From positions 682,001 to 746,000 of the forward strand of contig SJRY01000050.1 of assembly GCA_011319805.1 (NCBI GenBank): a DNA stretch of 64,000 nucleotides. The letters run 5' to 3'. The DNA comes from Macrocybe gigantea. Its lineage: Eukaryota; Basidiomycota; Agaricomycetes; Agaricales; Callistosporiaceae. A program made the translations under genes and the position numbers. Positions 48,619 through 62,142 of the stretch are shown piece by piece; position 1 is the stretch's first letter; each line of letters begins with the position of its first letter. The notes beneath the pieces are model-generated. The model saw only the letters and a list, made by a program, of their open reading frames with translations. It made no database searches and was not told where the DNA came from.

Positions 48619-49255
48619 ATGGCCACATCTCAGCAAGAAGATCAGAGCGCGAGGCCTGCTTGGGCGGCAGAGATTGTAAAGAGTTTGCTAGCCATCCGAA
48701 AGGATGTTGAAGGAATCAAGACGGATGTTGAAGGAGTCAAGAAGGATGTCGAAGGAGTCAAGAAGGATGTCGAAGGAGTCAAGAAGGATGTCGAAGGAGT
48801 CAAGAGGGATGTTAAAGGAGTCGTGGAGGACATGGAAGAGATTCGAAAGGATGTGAAGCGAGTTTCTGCCCTATCGGAAAATAGGCTCATCGCGAAAGAG
48901 AATCAGCAGCGCCAGCAACGAGGGAATACCAAATTGCGGGCAAAACAGAAGCAAGTAAGTATTTGACCTTTCTGAGGAGTCTCTGGATTTGAGCTATGTC
49001 CAGGTTCCGGGCGATGGCAGTGAACTTGTAAGGGAGCTATCTTTACGCTCAACACGTCATGGTCAGCCTGTCCCCACTGAGGATCCCCCGCAGTGTGGCG
49101 ATGTCATTACCTCTCAAGAAGTCGACGTTCAGAAGCTGGAGCTAACGAACATAGACGACTGGATCAGATTTTACAACGAGTCATTCTTTCTTGACAAAAA
49201 TGACAATCTCGATGACCGTCGAGTCAAGATTCTGTTTTGGTTACTGCAGGGTTAG
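48619..49255 (+). CDS. Coiled-coil protein with KDVEGVK heptad repeats
   Basis: Two exons: 48619-48954 and 49004-49255, about 195 residues. After MATSQQEDQSARPAWAAEIV come eight heptads of the type KDVEGVK (48700-48867), which must form a coiled coil. A basic helix (ENRLIAKENQQRQQRGNTKL) follows. Exon 2 encodes VPGDGSELVRELSLRSTRHG and a conserved-looking end DDWIRFYNESFFLDKNDNLD...RVKILFWLLQG. I believe similar C-terminal blocks occur in other Agaricomycete hypothetical proteins. No function known. The ATG at 48619 is chosen over the adjacent TTG. Confidence 0.75.
48700..48867 (+). repeat. 21-bp coding minisatellite
   Basis: Eight tandem 21-bp units encoding seven-residue repeats (KDVEGIK, TDVEGVK, three KDVEGVK, RDVKGVV, EDMEEIR, KDVKRVS). 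The three central units (48742-48804) are identical at the DNA level; outer units diverge. This pattern implies recent expansion in the middle of the array. Confidence 0.9.
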
Positions 49256-50430
49256 GTGTTGTGGTCGTTTTCTTGCCACATCACTTATTTTAGAAACAAT
49301 CGATTTTTCTGCCATTTATACTGTCCCCATTCCGTTTCCTTGTCTAGATGAAAAATTAAATCTTCATTTCTCACTAGGAGCACGACATCTGGGCAGACCA
49401 GATCGTGAGTTTAACCATAAGACTGCATCAAGTTGGCATTTCATCGTCTCACTCCAAAGAGTGGCATCGCTTTCCATTTGTTTTCTCTTTTCCTAATATA
49501 ATTGAATAAATATTAAAACAGTAACAGGTACGCCATGTAGTGCCCTTGTTGAGTTCCAAGAATGTTCCAAGAATGCTACAAGATTTTAATTCTGACAGTG
49601 TCCCTTCTTGCCGCGGCGTTGACGGCTCTGCCTCATTTTTTCATGTGTCGCTAGATAGGAGGCATCGGCAAGCCCTTGAGACTCCAGAAAGCTGGCACAG
49701 AGAAAGAGGCAGCTAGAATGTGGAGTTCCCACCTGTGAATCGGGAAGGGCAACGCCGAGTCATCCCACATTGTTCGAATAGTCATACATTTTGCAATGCA
49801 CCGACGACCAGCACTACATAGCCCCTCAATCGTGGATTATGAATAACAAGCATGTGTGCACGGTAAACTATCATGTGGCTCAGCTTCAACCGGGGTAACG
49901 AATCCGCTCTTTTCCAGCTCGTCTAGGTCTGCGACATGGTCTACCACCATCAAACGTGCACAGCATATCCGAGACCATACGTCGCCTCGTCACGCTGCCA
50001 TTCATAAGTTGATCTCTACCGAGGCAGTCCATATGACAACCGAAACTTGGCGTCCGCAACTTGCCAGGCCGAGGATGACCACGCAGCTCTTTCCCATACT
50101 TAGAGTCAAGAAGAGCACCCGCTCAGTACCGAAATCAAGAGCAAAAGACAGATTCAATCAAAAGTGTTACCATCTGTCGAAGTGCCGGTGCTTCCTTCCG
50201 CGTGCCCGTCCCGTTTGGCCACCTCGCCATATATAACGCCAACAAGTATGGTATCCTGGCACAAGAGAAATTTCTCTTGCGCTTATTCTTGTCGGTCTTC
50301 CTCTTTTCTTTCCCCTTCTCCCCTTTAAATTCCTCTCCTTCCGCGAAGGCCCTTTTTTCTTTTCCTTGGCTTCTAGTCTCCAGCATTTTCGTTCTTCGAA
50401 TCAAGCCCTCTCTCTAATTCAACAGCAAAT
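49256..50430. promoter_or_regulatory. Intergenic, promoter of the App1-type gene
   Basis: No convincing gene in 1.2 kb. The distal end has a TATA box and a long pyrimidine tract (about 50279-50345), typical of strongly transcribed fungal genes. Confidence 0.55.
50230..50236 (+). promoter_or_regulatory. TATA box, App1-type gene
   Basis: TATATAA 195 bp before the start codon, followed by a CT-rich stretch. Confidence 0.4.
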
Positions 50431-51707
50431 ATGCAGTTCCGCTCGTTGCCTCTTGTGCTGCTCGTCGCAGTTCTGAGTGTCCAAGCGCGTCCGACTGGCT
50501 TTTCGTCCCGCCGCGCGATTTTCGACTCCGTCACGCCAATAGATGACGCCCTCGTCTTCGACGGCGCGGCTTTCCCCGATCCAACCAATCCAGGAAACAC
50601 CTTGGTCGGTCTTCAATCCTTCGTCTCCCTTCGCCAAATCGACCTAGGCCCCCTCACGTCCGGTCTCGAGGCCGCGCTCAAAGGTCTCGGAGTGGACGTT
50701 GGTGACAAGATTTCCACGGTCGAGGATAGGATCAAGCTGTTTGGCGCTATCGGCCTGTCGGGAAAAACGGTGAAAGTCGACGTGGATGGGTGCAGCCAAC
50801 AGGCAGAGTTGGCTGGTACTTCAGGCCTTCCAGATCTTGGCATGGTGCTTCGGAATGTGTCGCTCGGTCAGTGCGGTGGTGCGAAGGAGCTGAATGCGCA
50901 GGTTTCCCTGTCCGGCATCGATTCGAGGAAGATTCAAGCGACAGTGTTTAATTCGCCCAATTCAGGGTTCGGCGTCATCTCTGGTGAGCATTTTGCTGAC
51001 CCCTCGACGGATCATTAGTCGTGATCGTCGATCTGATCATATAACCTGTAAATATAGACATCGATGACACGGTCAAGATTTCCAATGTGCTCGACAAGAT
51101 TGAGCTTGCGAAGACTACTTTGCTGGATGACCCACAGCCCGTTCCTGGGATGCCCCAACTTTATGCATCCCTCGCCAAGTCGCTCAACTCGCCCCAGTTT
51201 ATCTACGTGTCTGGCTCTCCGTTCCAGCTCTATCCTTTCCTGAACGACTTCATCGACACCACCTACTCTGCTTCCAAAGGGCCCATCCTTCTTCAGAACC
51301 TGACTTTGGTGGATGTTCAAGGTCTTTTGGACTTTGCCAACAGCAATGGCGTTTTTGAGTACAAGCTCTCCATGATCGACCGCATTCAAGGGATGTACCC
51401 CAATAAGAAGTTTGTCGCGATCGGCGATTCTACCCAGAAGGATCCAGAGACCTATGGCGAAGCGTGAGTTCTATCTATTTCTGTTCTGGATTTTATGCAT
51501 CTGATACATGCGTTCGCATGGCGTAGATTCAGAAAGTTTGGTAATTTTATCACTTGCAGCTGGATTCGCAAGGTCGACGGCGCAGACAACAGCGATGCCC
51601 GCTTCGCCGCTGCATTCAAGGGTGTGCCTGCGAATAAATTCAGAGTCTTTGAGGATAAAGACATTGCGGGACTCGCCAATATCAACGTGGCAGGAGGCGA
51701 ATGCTGA
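50431..51707 (+). CDS. APP1: Secreted App1-type phosphatidate phosphatase
   Basis: Member of the App1 catalytic family (PF09949), HAD-like phosphatases related to lipin/LNS2. Exons: 50431-50983, 51058-51463, 51527-51707. A signal peptide, MQFRSLPLVLLVAVLSVQAR, points outside the cytosol, unlike yeast App1 (an actin-patch protein). HAD motif I is DIDDTVKIS (the DxDxT nucleophile). Motif II lies in FIYVSGSPFQLYPFL. Further blocks are KLSMIDRIQGMYPNKKFVAI and GDSTQKDPETYGEAFRKFG (motif IV acidic pair), then WIRKVDGADNSDARFAAAF. It ends NVAGGEC. Length and motif order are complete, so the enzyme should be active. The exon-1 segment around residues 76-96 is copied at 48376-48440. Confidence 0.9.
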
Positions 51708-52089
51708 TCTAGACTGGGCACGAGATGGACTGACACTTTGGCGTATCTTTGGATGTAAAGAAGTTGTTTGCCGAGGCTGCGCATTGCCAATTTTTTGCAT
51801 ATTAACAGTATAATTGGCTATACCCTTCACGTTCTGCAACGTTGCCGTGAACGTTCTTGTGACTCCGGTCCAGCTTGGGCTTGCCAAGACTTAAGTAGCT
51901 TAAGTAAGCTTTACTCTTTCTGACCTTTCAATCATCACTGGCAGGTCCAATGAATGCTCAAGTCGTTTAATTCCAGGGGAAATTCGGCGATGACTGTCAG
52001 TTCACATCAATAACGGCATTTCCAAATCACTGATATCAACGTTTAGCGCTTCAGCATTCAGCGCCGGTCTACGTTGTTGTGCTCGTAAT
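51708..52089. other. Intergenic, nothing seen
   Basis: 382 bp between the App1-type gene and D-lactate dehydrogenase. Confidence 0.5.
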
Positions 52090-53335
52090 ATGAAGGTCGC
52101 TTTCTTTGGTGCCAAGAAAGTATGCATATGTTATTTCGCAATTTCGAGTGGCACTCATCGATCATCAAGTATGATATAGATACCTTTGATAGCGCTCTAC
52201 GGAGGTTATCAGGAGACGACGTCGAGCTCACTTATATAGAGGCGCGTTTGGATGCCTCTACCGCCCCGCTGGCAGAAGGGCATAGTGCCATCTGCGTTTT
52301 TGTCAACGACACCTGTGATGAAGAAGTGCTCCTGATGCTGAAGGCCCACGGCGTGGTACGTCCCAGATCAACCGAATATCGCGCAATCGATAAGCATTCG
52401 TCCTTGCTGACGGTTTGGGTTTCACCCAGCAATTCATTCTCCTTCGCTGTGCAGGATTCAACAACGTCGATCTCACAACCGCGTCCAAGCTTGGAATCAA
52501 AGTCGCGCGAGTCCCTTCGTACTCGCCCGAGGCGGTTGCAGAATTCGCAGTGGGGATGATCCTGACCGTCGTGCGCAAGTACCACAAGTCCTTCGTGCGC
52601 GTCAGGGAGGGCAACTTCCTCCTCGACGGTCTGTTGGGCTTCAACTTGGCCGGAAAGACCGTCGCGATCATCGGCACTGGCAAGATAGGCATTCTCACCG
52701 GGAAAATCTTGTCGAGAGGATTTTCGTGCAACGTTTTGGCATATGATCCGTACCCTTCAGACCTCGCTGCCCAATATGGCATCCGATACGTGGACGAGCT
52801 GGAGGACCTTCTTAGACAGGCCGATATCGTCAGCCTGCACTGCCCTCTCAACGACCGCACCGCGCACATCATCAATGATCACACGCTGTCGTGCATGAAG
52901 AAGGGCGCGGTCTTGATCAACACCTCTCGTGGCGGTTTGATAGACACTACTGCTCTTATACGGTCAGTACCTGTCGTAATCATCTTTCGCGAGGGGACTA
53001 GACTCATTTCGAGTCAAACTACAGGGCCCTAAAGTCAGACCATCTGGGAGCGGTCGGCCTGGATGTCTACGAGAAGGAGTCGACATATTTCTACCAGGAC
53101 TCTAGTTCAAAGATAATCCACGACGATATTTTCGCGCGCTTGCTTTCGTTCTACAACGTGTTCATGACGTGAGTTGGCAGTCATTTGCAGGGACCTTCTA
53201 AACGAGTTGTTTCGCAGAGGCCACCAAGCGTTTCTAACCACGGAGGCTCTGACGAACATCGCTGATACTACATTGCAAAACCTTGTAGATTTGCAATCCA
53301 AAGGCATGTGCGGCAACGTCTTGCGGGCAGCATGA
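52090..53335 (+). CDS. NAD-dependent D-lactate dehydrogenase
   Basis: D-isomer-specific 2-hydroxyacid dehydrogenase interconverting pyruvate and D-lactate with NADH. Starts MKVAFFGAKK. After IKYDIDTFDS the catalytic domain continues to LKAHGV, then a 74-bp intron, QFILLRCAGFNNVDLTTASK and VPSYSPEAVAEFAVGMIL. The NAD-binding fold is GKTVAIIGTGKIGILTGKIL (GxGxxG). The active-site residues are all present: Arg in LINTSRGGLIDT, Glu in LGAVGLDVYEKE, and His in GHQAFLTTEAL. An intron after ALIR and one after YNVFMT join in frame. It ends NVLRAA. Length (about 340 residues) is normal. The join after the first ten codons is short (30 bp) and tentative. It is convergent with MCM4, 150 bp apart. Confidence 0.92.
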
Positions 53336-53485
53336 TAGGTCCCTTCTCTTCTGGGTCATATTACCTTTGCGGATCTTAGTGTAGTATAATTGTACAGGCT
53401 ATTACAACAGAAAGGATATAAGGTGATACATGGATTACAGATCCCAACGTGGAAAAACATCCCGTGAGCCTAGGCATTCAAAAAA

Positions 53486-56801
<3,316 letters not shown>

Positions 56802-56883
56802 CTTGAGTTGGAAGAGAGTTGTTCAAGACATTCGCGACGCGACGCGTCAATTTGCGGAGTTTAGGGCCGGCGAAGACAAATGC

Positions 56884-56895
56884 AAAAACTAAAAA
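56884..56895 (-). terminator. RNA polymerase III T-run downstream of tRNA-Lys
   Basis: Read on the minus strand, two runs of five T (56895-56891 and 56888-56884) follow the tRNA by about 20 nt. Confidence 0.7.
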
Positions 56896-56916
56896 TATTC
56901 CTCTCCGCGTACACAT

Positions 56917-57002
56917 AGCCCACCGCGAGGGTCGAACTCGCAGCCTTCAGATCGCCTAGTTTCATAAGAGTCTGACGCTCTATCCGATTGAGCTAGGCGG
57001 GC
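56917..57002 (-). tRNA. tRNA-Lys(CUU) with 12-nt intron
   Basis: Clover-leaf on the minus strand. Acceptor GCCCGCC pairs with GGTGGGC; the D-stem is GCTC/GAGC. The anticodon stem is TCAGA/TCTGA with loop CTCTTA-A, anticodon CTT (positions 34-36). The T-arm is CGAGTTCGACCCTCG. A 12-nt insert (TGAAACTAGGCG) sits between positions 37 and 38, the canonical place for eukaryotic tRNA introns. It lies in the 289-bp divergent gap between MCM4 and ORC3. Confidence 0.93.
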
Positions 57003-57090
57003 CTGTCTTGTCTCGAATATCTTTCTTATATCATTGCAATCTCACCACGCACTTGTTCATTGACACAATCACTGCTCACCGCTTCACTCG

Positions 57091-59943
57091 ATGAAAGCCA
57101 CCTACAACCTGGATGATACCAGCCAGGTAAACATTCTATGCGTGTTCTATCAATTATGTACTTGTTTAACGTATACAAGACAGTTTTCTTTCTTCCCTTT
57201 GACGGGCCTAGTGGAGATCTGTCCTCCACGAGTTCCAGCGATCTGAATTTTAACCGACATGGAAAACGCGATGATCCTACCCAGAAACCAGTGCCGATCT
57301 TCCCCTCCTTCACAGAACATGATCTCCTCGAGGGTCAGCAACTGAGACTCGAGGCCTATCAAAAAGCTTGGGCAAAATGCTTGGCGAGAGTACAGGTGAA
57401 TTAGCACTTGTCAGAGTTGGTCTATCTCACACTTGAAGCATGCATCACGCAGACAATCATTCGCGAGCTATATGCGCCGGTCGTGGAAGATATCGTGCAG
57501 CAAGTCCACAGCTCATACTCAGATATCCTGCCTGGACTTCCGTATCCTGAACTGCCAGTCATTTGCATTAGAAGTTTGTCTTTCTACTTCATACACCTGC
57601 CCCTTTCTCATTTTTCTGTTTCCGTCGAAGATATGGGAACTGGAACGTCGGTATTGGATGAAGTGATGTCTCGAATCGATTGCAGGGATCTTGAAAGTGA
57701 CATCCTCTTCGAATCGCCATCGTTCACAACGCATTTGCATCCTTCAGACTGCACCAGCCTCATGTCAGCTATGAAAGCCATCGTGACCGGTTTCGTCGAA
57801 AAACCTCGGATTTTGGAGAAGGGTCTGGATTCGCGCTTTTATTGCCAGATACAAGTTCCGATTTCATATCCTCTAGGAAAGCGGAAAGTAGGCAGCTCCG
57901 TCGCGAATTACGATATTGAGATGTTAGTTGCGTGGTACAAAGCAGTACGCATCACGTACGGTGCGTTTCGGAGCAATCATCCAAACATTGGCTCTGATCG
58001 ATTGGATTTAGACATAAACCAAGACGCACAGCCGAAACTTGTCATCGTTTTGCATGACTTTGAACAACTAGATCCTCCGGTCATACAAGATGTCTTCTAC
58101 ATATGCAGGTCTTACTTAACTCGATTTCCTTGCAATCGTTGTTGATTTGGCTGACACTTTGACCAAGTCTGCAGGTGACTCGCATTCCGCTGGTCTTCAT
58201 ACTCTCGCTATCGTCACCTCCTTCTCCATCATACCTGCATATCGCTTACCGTCGTTCGACGCTGGCTCTCCTTCGGATCGATGACTTCGTCGTCCCATCG
58301 GGAATAAAAGTTTTGGAAGAGGTACTGTTGAAGGTAAAACTACTCTCGCTTCTTCTGAATGACGTTCATCCGCTGATAGAAATATTCAGACCTTTTTTGA
58401 TGTCGAGTTTGTTCCCGACATTATGATGGGGCCCGGAACACTCGTGTTCCTAGCAGACTACTTCTTCAGACAGCATCCATCACTGGATTCTATCCTGACC
58501 ATTCTTCAGGTCAGTTCCTACTTTGACATTGTTAATCATCGCGATCTCTAAACGCCGAACAGCTCGCTCACATGAAGCACTTTTCTACGGAACCCTTCAG
58601 CGCTCTTGCCTTGAGCACGCCTTCTGCTAAAGTGCTCCAACATCCCGCATCACAAACGTTCTACGATGCCCTACTCAGGCGACGCAGGGCGACCCTTCGC
58701 TTGAACGATAGCGCCGAAGACGGTGAGGTAGTGAGCACCGTACTGCTATGGCTCGATATGGCCCGGGGCGGATTTCAGCTCCGAATCCAGAGAATGCGCA
58801 TAGGGTTCGCATTGATGCGAACAATTCAAGAGTTCCTGAAGATGCAAGGATACGTGGGACTGAACTGGGATAGTGGAGAGCGGAATGGATCAAATCTTGT
58901 GGACATGATGATAGACGTCGTTCAGGGAAATATGGGACATGATGTGAAGTACCTCGGCGCCATGATCAAGTGAGTAAAATGAATATTGTTAAATTTTTCT
59001 CAAGCTAGATGGGTTACTTTCACGCAGGAAGTTGCAGCTTGATCAATTCGCGTCTTTTCTGGAGCACTTCGCCCACTTTTTGCGATCGCTCCCTCGCGAA
59101 GTACGAATAAGACAAGAAGAAGCGCAGGCTCGACTTGCCACTGCCTCGCGCGAAGTCGCTAACTTCAGAGACGCCGAAGGTGAACGCGCTACTGTCAGTC
59201 AGCTCGCACGCAACTTTGGGGAATGGGTCGTCGAGTATCTCAGGTGCGTGTTTCAGTCTATGTACTTGCCTTTTTAATCGTCTAGCTAAAATGTGTTCCA
59301 TCTGTGTAGCGATCTTTTACTGCCTCTAGATGAGGCGGACTTGTGGGAAGCCTGGTATACGGGGTTGACGCCGTTCCCGGCTGAGGTATGATTCAAAGCA
59401 TTCGCTCCGCATAACAGACTAAACGCACTCTGACAGCTTCTAAACCCGTCTGTCCACGCGTCGATCGTCTCCGGGCTCTTGCGGCCGCACGAATACGCCG
59501 GACTCCGCGACGGCCTGGAGCAACATCAGGAACGGCCACTTTGGGACCTCCCGGACACGGCGATTGTATTCCATCGATATTTGGAAAGCGGAAAAATGAT
59601 CAATGTATACGACTGGTTTGAATCATTTCATCAGACGCTCGACACTCAGAAAAAGGAGCTTATGGAACGCGGGAGGAGATCCCGCGGCTCAACGTCCACT
59701 CCGTCGCCTAGAAAGGCGAAGGCCAAGCGCCAGCGGGCCGATGAGAACGAGGACGAGAATATATTTCTGGATGGAGCGAATCAAGGAGATGTGGAGGTGG
59801 AGATGGATGATGAAAAATGGCGGATGCAAGTTCAGGCGAGGTTCATGAGGGCGTTGCATGAGCTTGACTATCTCGGGTTCATCAAGCACACTGGGCGGAA
59901 AGCAGATCACGTCTTGCGGACGGTGTTCGACCTTCCAGACTGA
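57091..59943 (+). CDS. ORC3: ORC3, origin recognition complex subunit 3
   Basis: Subunit of the complex that marks replication origins and loads MCM2-7. Exons start at 57091-57126, 57180-57395 and 57453, with about seven more. It begins MKATYNLDDTSQ, TVFFLPFDGPSGDLSSTSSS. The ORC3 N-terminal region has LEAYQKAWAKCLARVQ, TIIRELYAPVVEDIVQQVHS, GFVEKPRILEKGLDSR, LVIVLHDFEQLDPPVIQDVF and IPLVFILSLSSPPSPSY. FLADYFFRQHPSLDSILTIL and LAHMKHFSTEPFSALALST are strongly ORC3-like. The C-terminal part has ASIVSGLLRPHEYAGLRDGL, IVFHRYLESGKMINVYDWFE, and a basic/acidic insert (59680-59820). It ends RALHELDYLGFIKHTGRKAD...VLRTVFDLPD, the winged-helix end. No frame break was found, unlike MCM4. Confidence 0.9.
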
Positions 59944-60055
59944 CGGTAATTTATGATATGTATTTTTCGTGCCTTCAGATGCATCCCATAGAAACATGAT
60001 TTTGTCACGACGTGTCAATCTGGCTGGGTTGCGCGGCTCTAGGAACGTGGCGTGA

Positions 60056-60063
60056 TGACGTCA
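60056..60063. promoter_or_regulatory. TGACGTCA (CRE/ATF-type) site upstream of CON-6 gene 2
   Basis: Within CGTGATGACGTCACGCGATG, 168 bp before the ATG. It shares TGACGTCACG with the promoter of CON-6 gene 1. Confidence 0.6.
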
Positions 60064-60146
60064 CGCGATGCTTTCGGTTTAGGGGAAGCTCGATATTGTG
60101 CAGCGAATCGGTGCCTTGCACTTATGACGTCTTGGAAATATCCGAC

Positions 60147-60154
60147 TATATAAA
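60147..60154 (+). promoter_or_regulatory. TATA box of CON-6 gene 2
   Basis: TATATAAA, 77 bp before the start codon and 22 bp after the TGACGTC site at 60125. Confidence 0.65.
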
Positions 60155-60223
60155 CCATCCGCACTTCGATTACCAGTTATCAATTCGACTTGCCCTTTCA
60201 CTTGCATACGCATACACAAAATC

Positions 60224-60867
60224 ATGAGCACCGCTTGTAAGTTGCGCGTTCCGTGTGGCTATATGCGCAAATGTACTCATTCTTTTCCTAGCACAGGGGA
60301 AAGACACCAACCGCGTGGCTGGTGGCTTTAAAGCTACCTTGCATAACCCGAACGCGACTGAAGAGTCCAAGGCCAAGGCCAGCGAGCGCCTCCAAGAGAT
60401 GGGCGCGTCGGAAGAGAGCGGACCTGGACATAGAGGTTCGTCTCGTCGTCCGCGTGCTTACACTCGATCGACACCATCTAACCGACCTATGGCAGGAGTC
60501 CAGCGCGACAGTGCGATACCTCTCTACCAATCATACCCTCAAGCGTAATTAACTTACTGTAATTTAGTCGCCGACGCCGGGGACGATTCGACAGACCCTG
60601 ACTACCAATTTCAAGAACCGGGCGACGACGATGATGATGAAGCTACCCATGCGGAGAGAGTGAACGATGGCACGAGCTCTGCAGGCGGAGGCGGAGAGTT
60701 TAATCGCGTCATGGGAGGATACAAGGCCACTTTGAAAAGTGACGTCGCAATTCCATCCGTTGTCAGCTATTTTTAAATTTCTCTTGACAGACCCTCGCGT
60801 TTCTGAGGAGGCCAAGGAACATGCCGCCGACGTCTTACGGGAACATGACCAGCTTCCCGAAGATTAG
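60224..60867 (+). CDS. con-6: CON-6 family protein 2 (two repeats)
   Basis: Second CON-6 gene. Exons: 60224-60236, 60292-60435, 60568-60738, 60791-60867. Starts MSTASQGKDTNRVAGGFKAT. Repeat 1 is NRVAGGFKATLHNPNATEES...ERLQEM; repeat 2 is FNRVMGGYKATLKNPRVSEE...AADVLREH. Between them is a very acidic linker (QFQEPGDDDDDEATHAERVN). It ends DQLPED. As in gene 1, the first exon is only 13 bp and its intron is in phase 1, and the last repeat is split by a phase-1 intron right after GYKATL(K/H). This shared structure shows the two genes share ancestry. The role is unknown beyond the family's link with spores and stress. Confidence 0.9.
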
Positions 60868-61087
60868 TCTTTTTGTACAGTACAGTAGCAGAATATCTGT
60901 TCAGTCGTGAAAGATAGTGTCCCTTACATTCCTATTACCTACCAAATTCTGTGAAATTTTTGAAATGTCATATCGTCTGCGGCTGCCTGGTAGAGTTTAC
61001 GCTAACTTGCCAGAAATGAAGAAGACAACTTACCCACCAGCCTCAGCAGCAATTACCACCATGTCATATATCATTGTGCCAACTCCA

Positions 61088-62031
61088 TCATATGTCCAAG
61101 ACGACGGCGTTGCGAAGAAGCTGATCTCTTGCTCCTCCGACAATTGCGCAGTTCAAAATCCAGCTCACGTCTCGTCTCTCTTTACGGAAACCCCTCAGCC
61201 ATGAATGCCACAACTGCCAGACTCCAGTGACCATACCCCACCAGCTTAATCGATTCGGAGCCTGCACAACGCTCTCCCACATCTTCTGCGCCTCGTCCCA
61301 TTCCAGTATCTCCAGACCGCGCCCTGCGTGAACATGTCCACAAACCATCACTTTGGGCTTCACGCGCCAGACCGCGTCCAACAGGGCATCACAGCCATAC
61401 CCGGCATGGTCCACATGCCCCTTGGGCGGGCCGTGTGTGACGAGTACGTCCAATCCGGGCTCTAATCCTGCCCACTGAGCCTTTGCGCGCACTCCACCGC
61501 GTGGATACTGAAAGGCAAAGTTTCCATGCTGTGGCGTCCATGGGCTGCCGTGGATCCGCACCGACCGCCCGCGCACGGAGATGTCGACAGTGGCGTCGCA
61601 GAGGTAAGTCAGCCCACTCAGGTCGAGCGTAGCACGCACATCGTCCTGTCCTAGACCAGCGTCGTGATTTCCTCCTATGAGAACTTTGTATGGGTGGGGG
61701 AGTGAACGCAGCCAGTCCAAAGTCCTTTGCAACTCCTGGCAGAACCGGACTGGGTCAGATCTCCGGCGTGAACAAGAATGTCTCCTTGTGGGACCTCGGA
61801 TGGCGGCAGGAGCTGATTGTGGGTGTCTGAGATGCAAACGAGACGAATTTTGGCGGCGTCTGAGGGTGTCTGTGGCTTAAACGTTAGTGGGACCTCTCGC
61901 AGTGCATGGTACGCTGTTGAGAGTAAGAAGAAGGGCAGCGATGGCGATTGGATGTATCGTTGGCGTAGAGGGGAATAACCGTCTGCGGCTACTCGTTTTT
62001 GTAGTATATTGTCGAGGCCGCTTGAAGACAT
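61088..62031 (-). CDS. Calcineurin-like metallophosphoesterase, one frame break
   Basis: Enzyme of the calcineurin-like phosphoesterase superfamily, near MPPED1/2-type proteins. It starts MSSSGLDNILQKRVAADGYS at 62031. Metal-binding motifs in order: ISDTHNQLLP (DxH), VHAGDLTQSG (GDxx), LIGGNHDAGL (GNHD), THGPPKGHVD and VCGHVHAGRG (GHxH). The motif set is complete, so it should be active. The N-terminal hydrophobic stretch SLPFFLLSTAYHAL might anchor it. The frame slips by one base near 61745-61752: QSG is followed by FCQELQRTLDWLRSLPHPYK one frame over, healed by one added base. The C-terminal part ends RNAVVLDI. Confidence 0.85.
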
Positions 62032-62142
62032 CGAGGCTACAAACACATACAAACAAATATAGTCGCCATGCTAAGTTAGACTCGGGCTGTTGTCTGCGCA
62101 AAACGTTCCCCCTCCACTTTCCTCCTTTACTGCGTCAGCCCA

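Larger units (their letters stand above)
59944..60223. promoter_or_regulatory. Promoter of CON-6 gene 2
   Basis: 280 bp holding a TGACGTCA palindrome, a second half-type site TGACGTC (60125-60131), an AGGGG (STRE-like) near 60081 and a TATA box. Confidence 0.6.
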
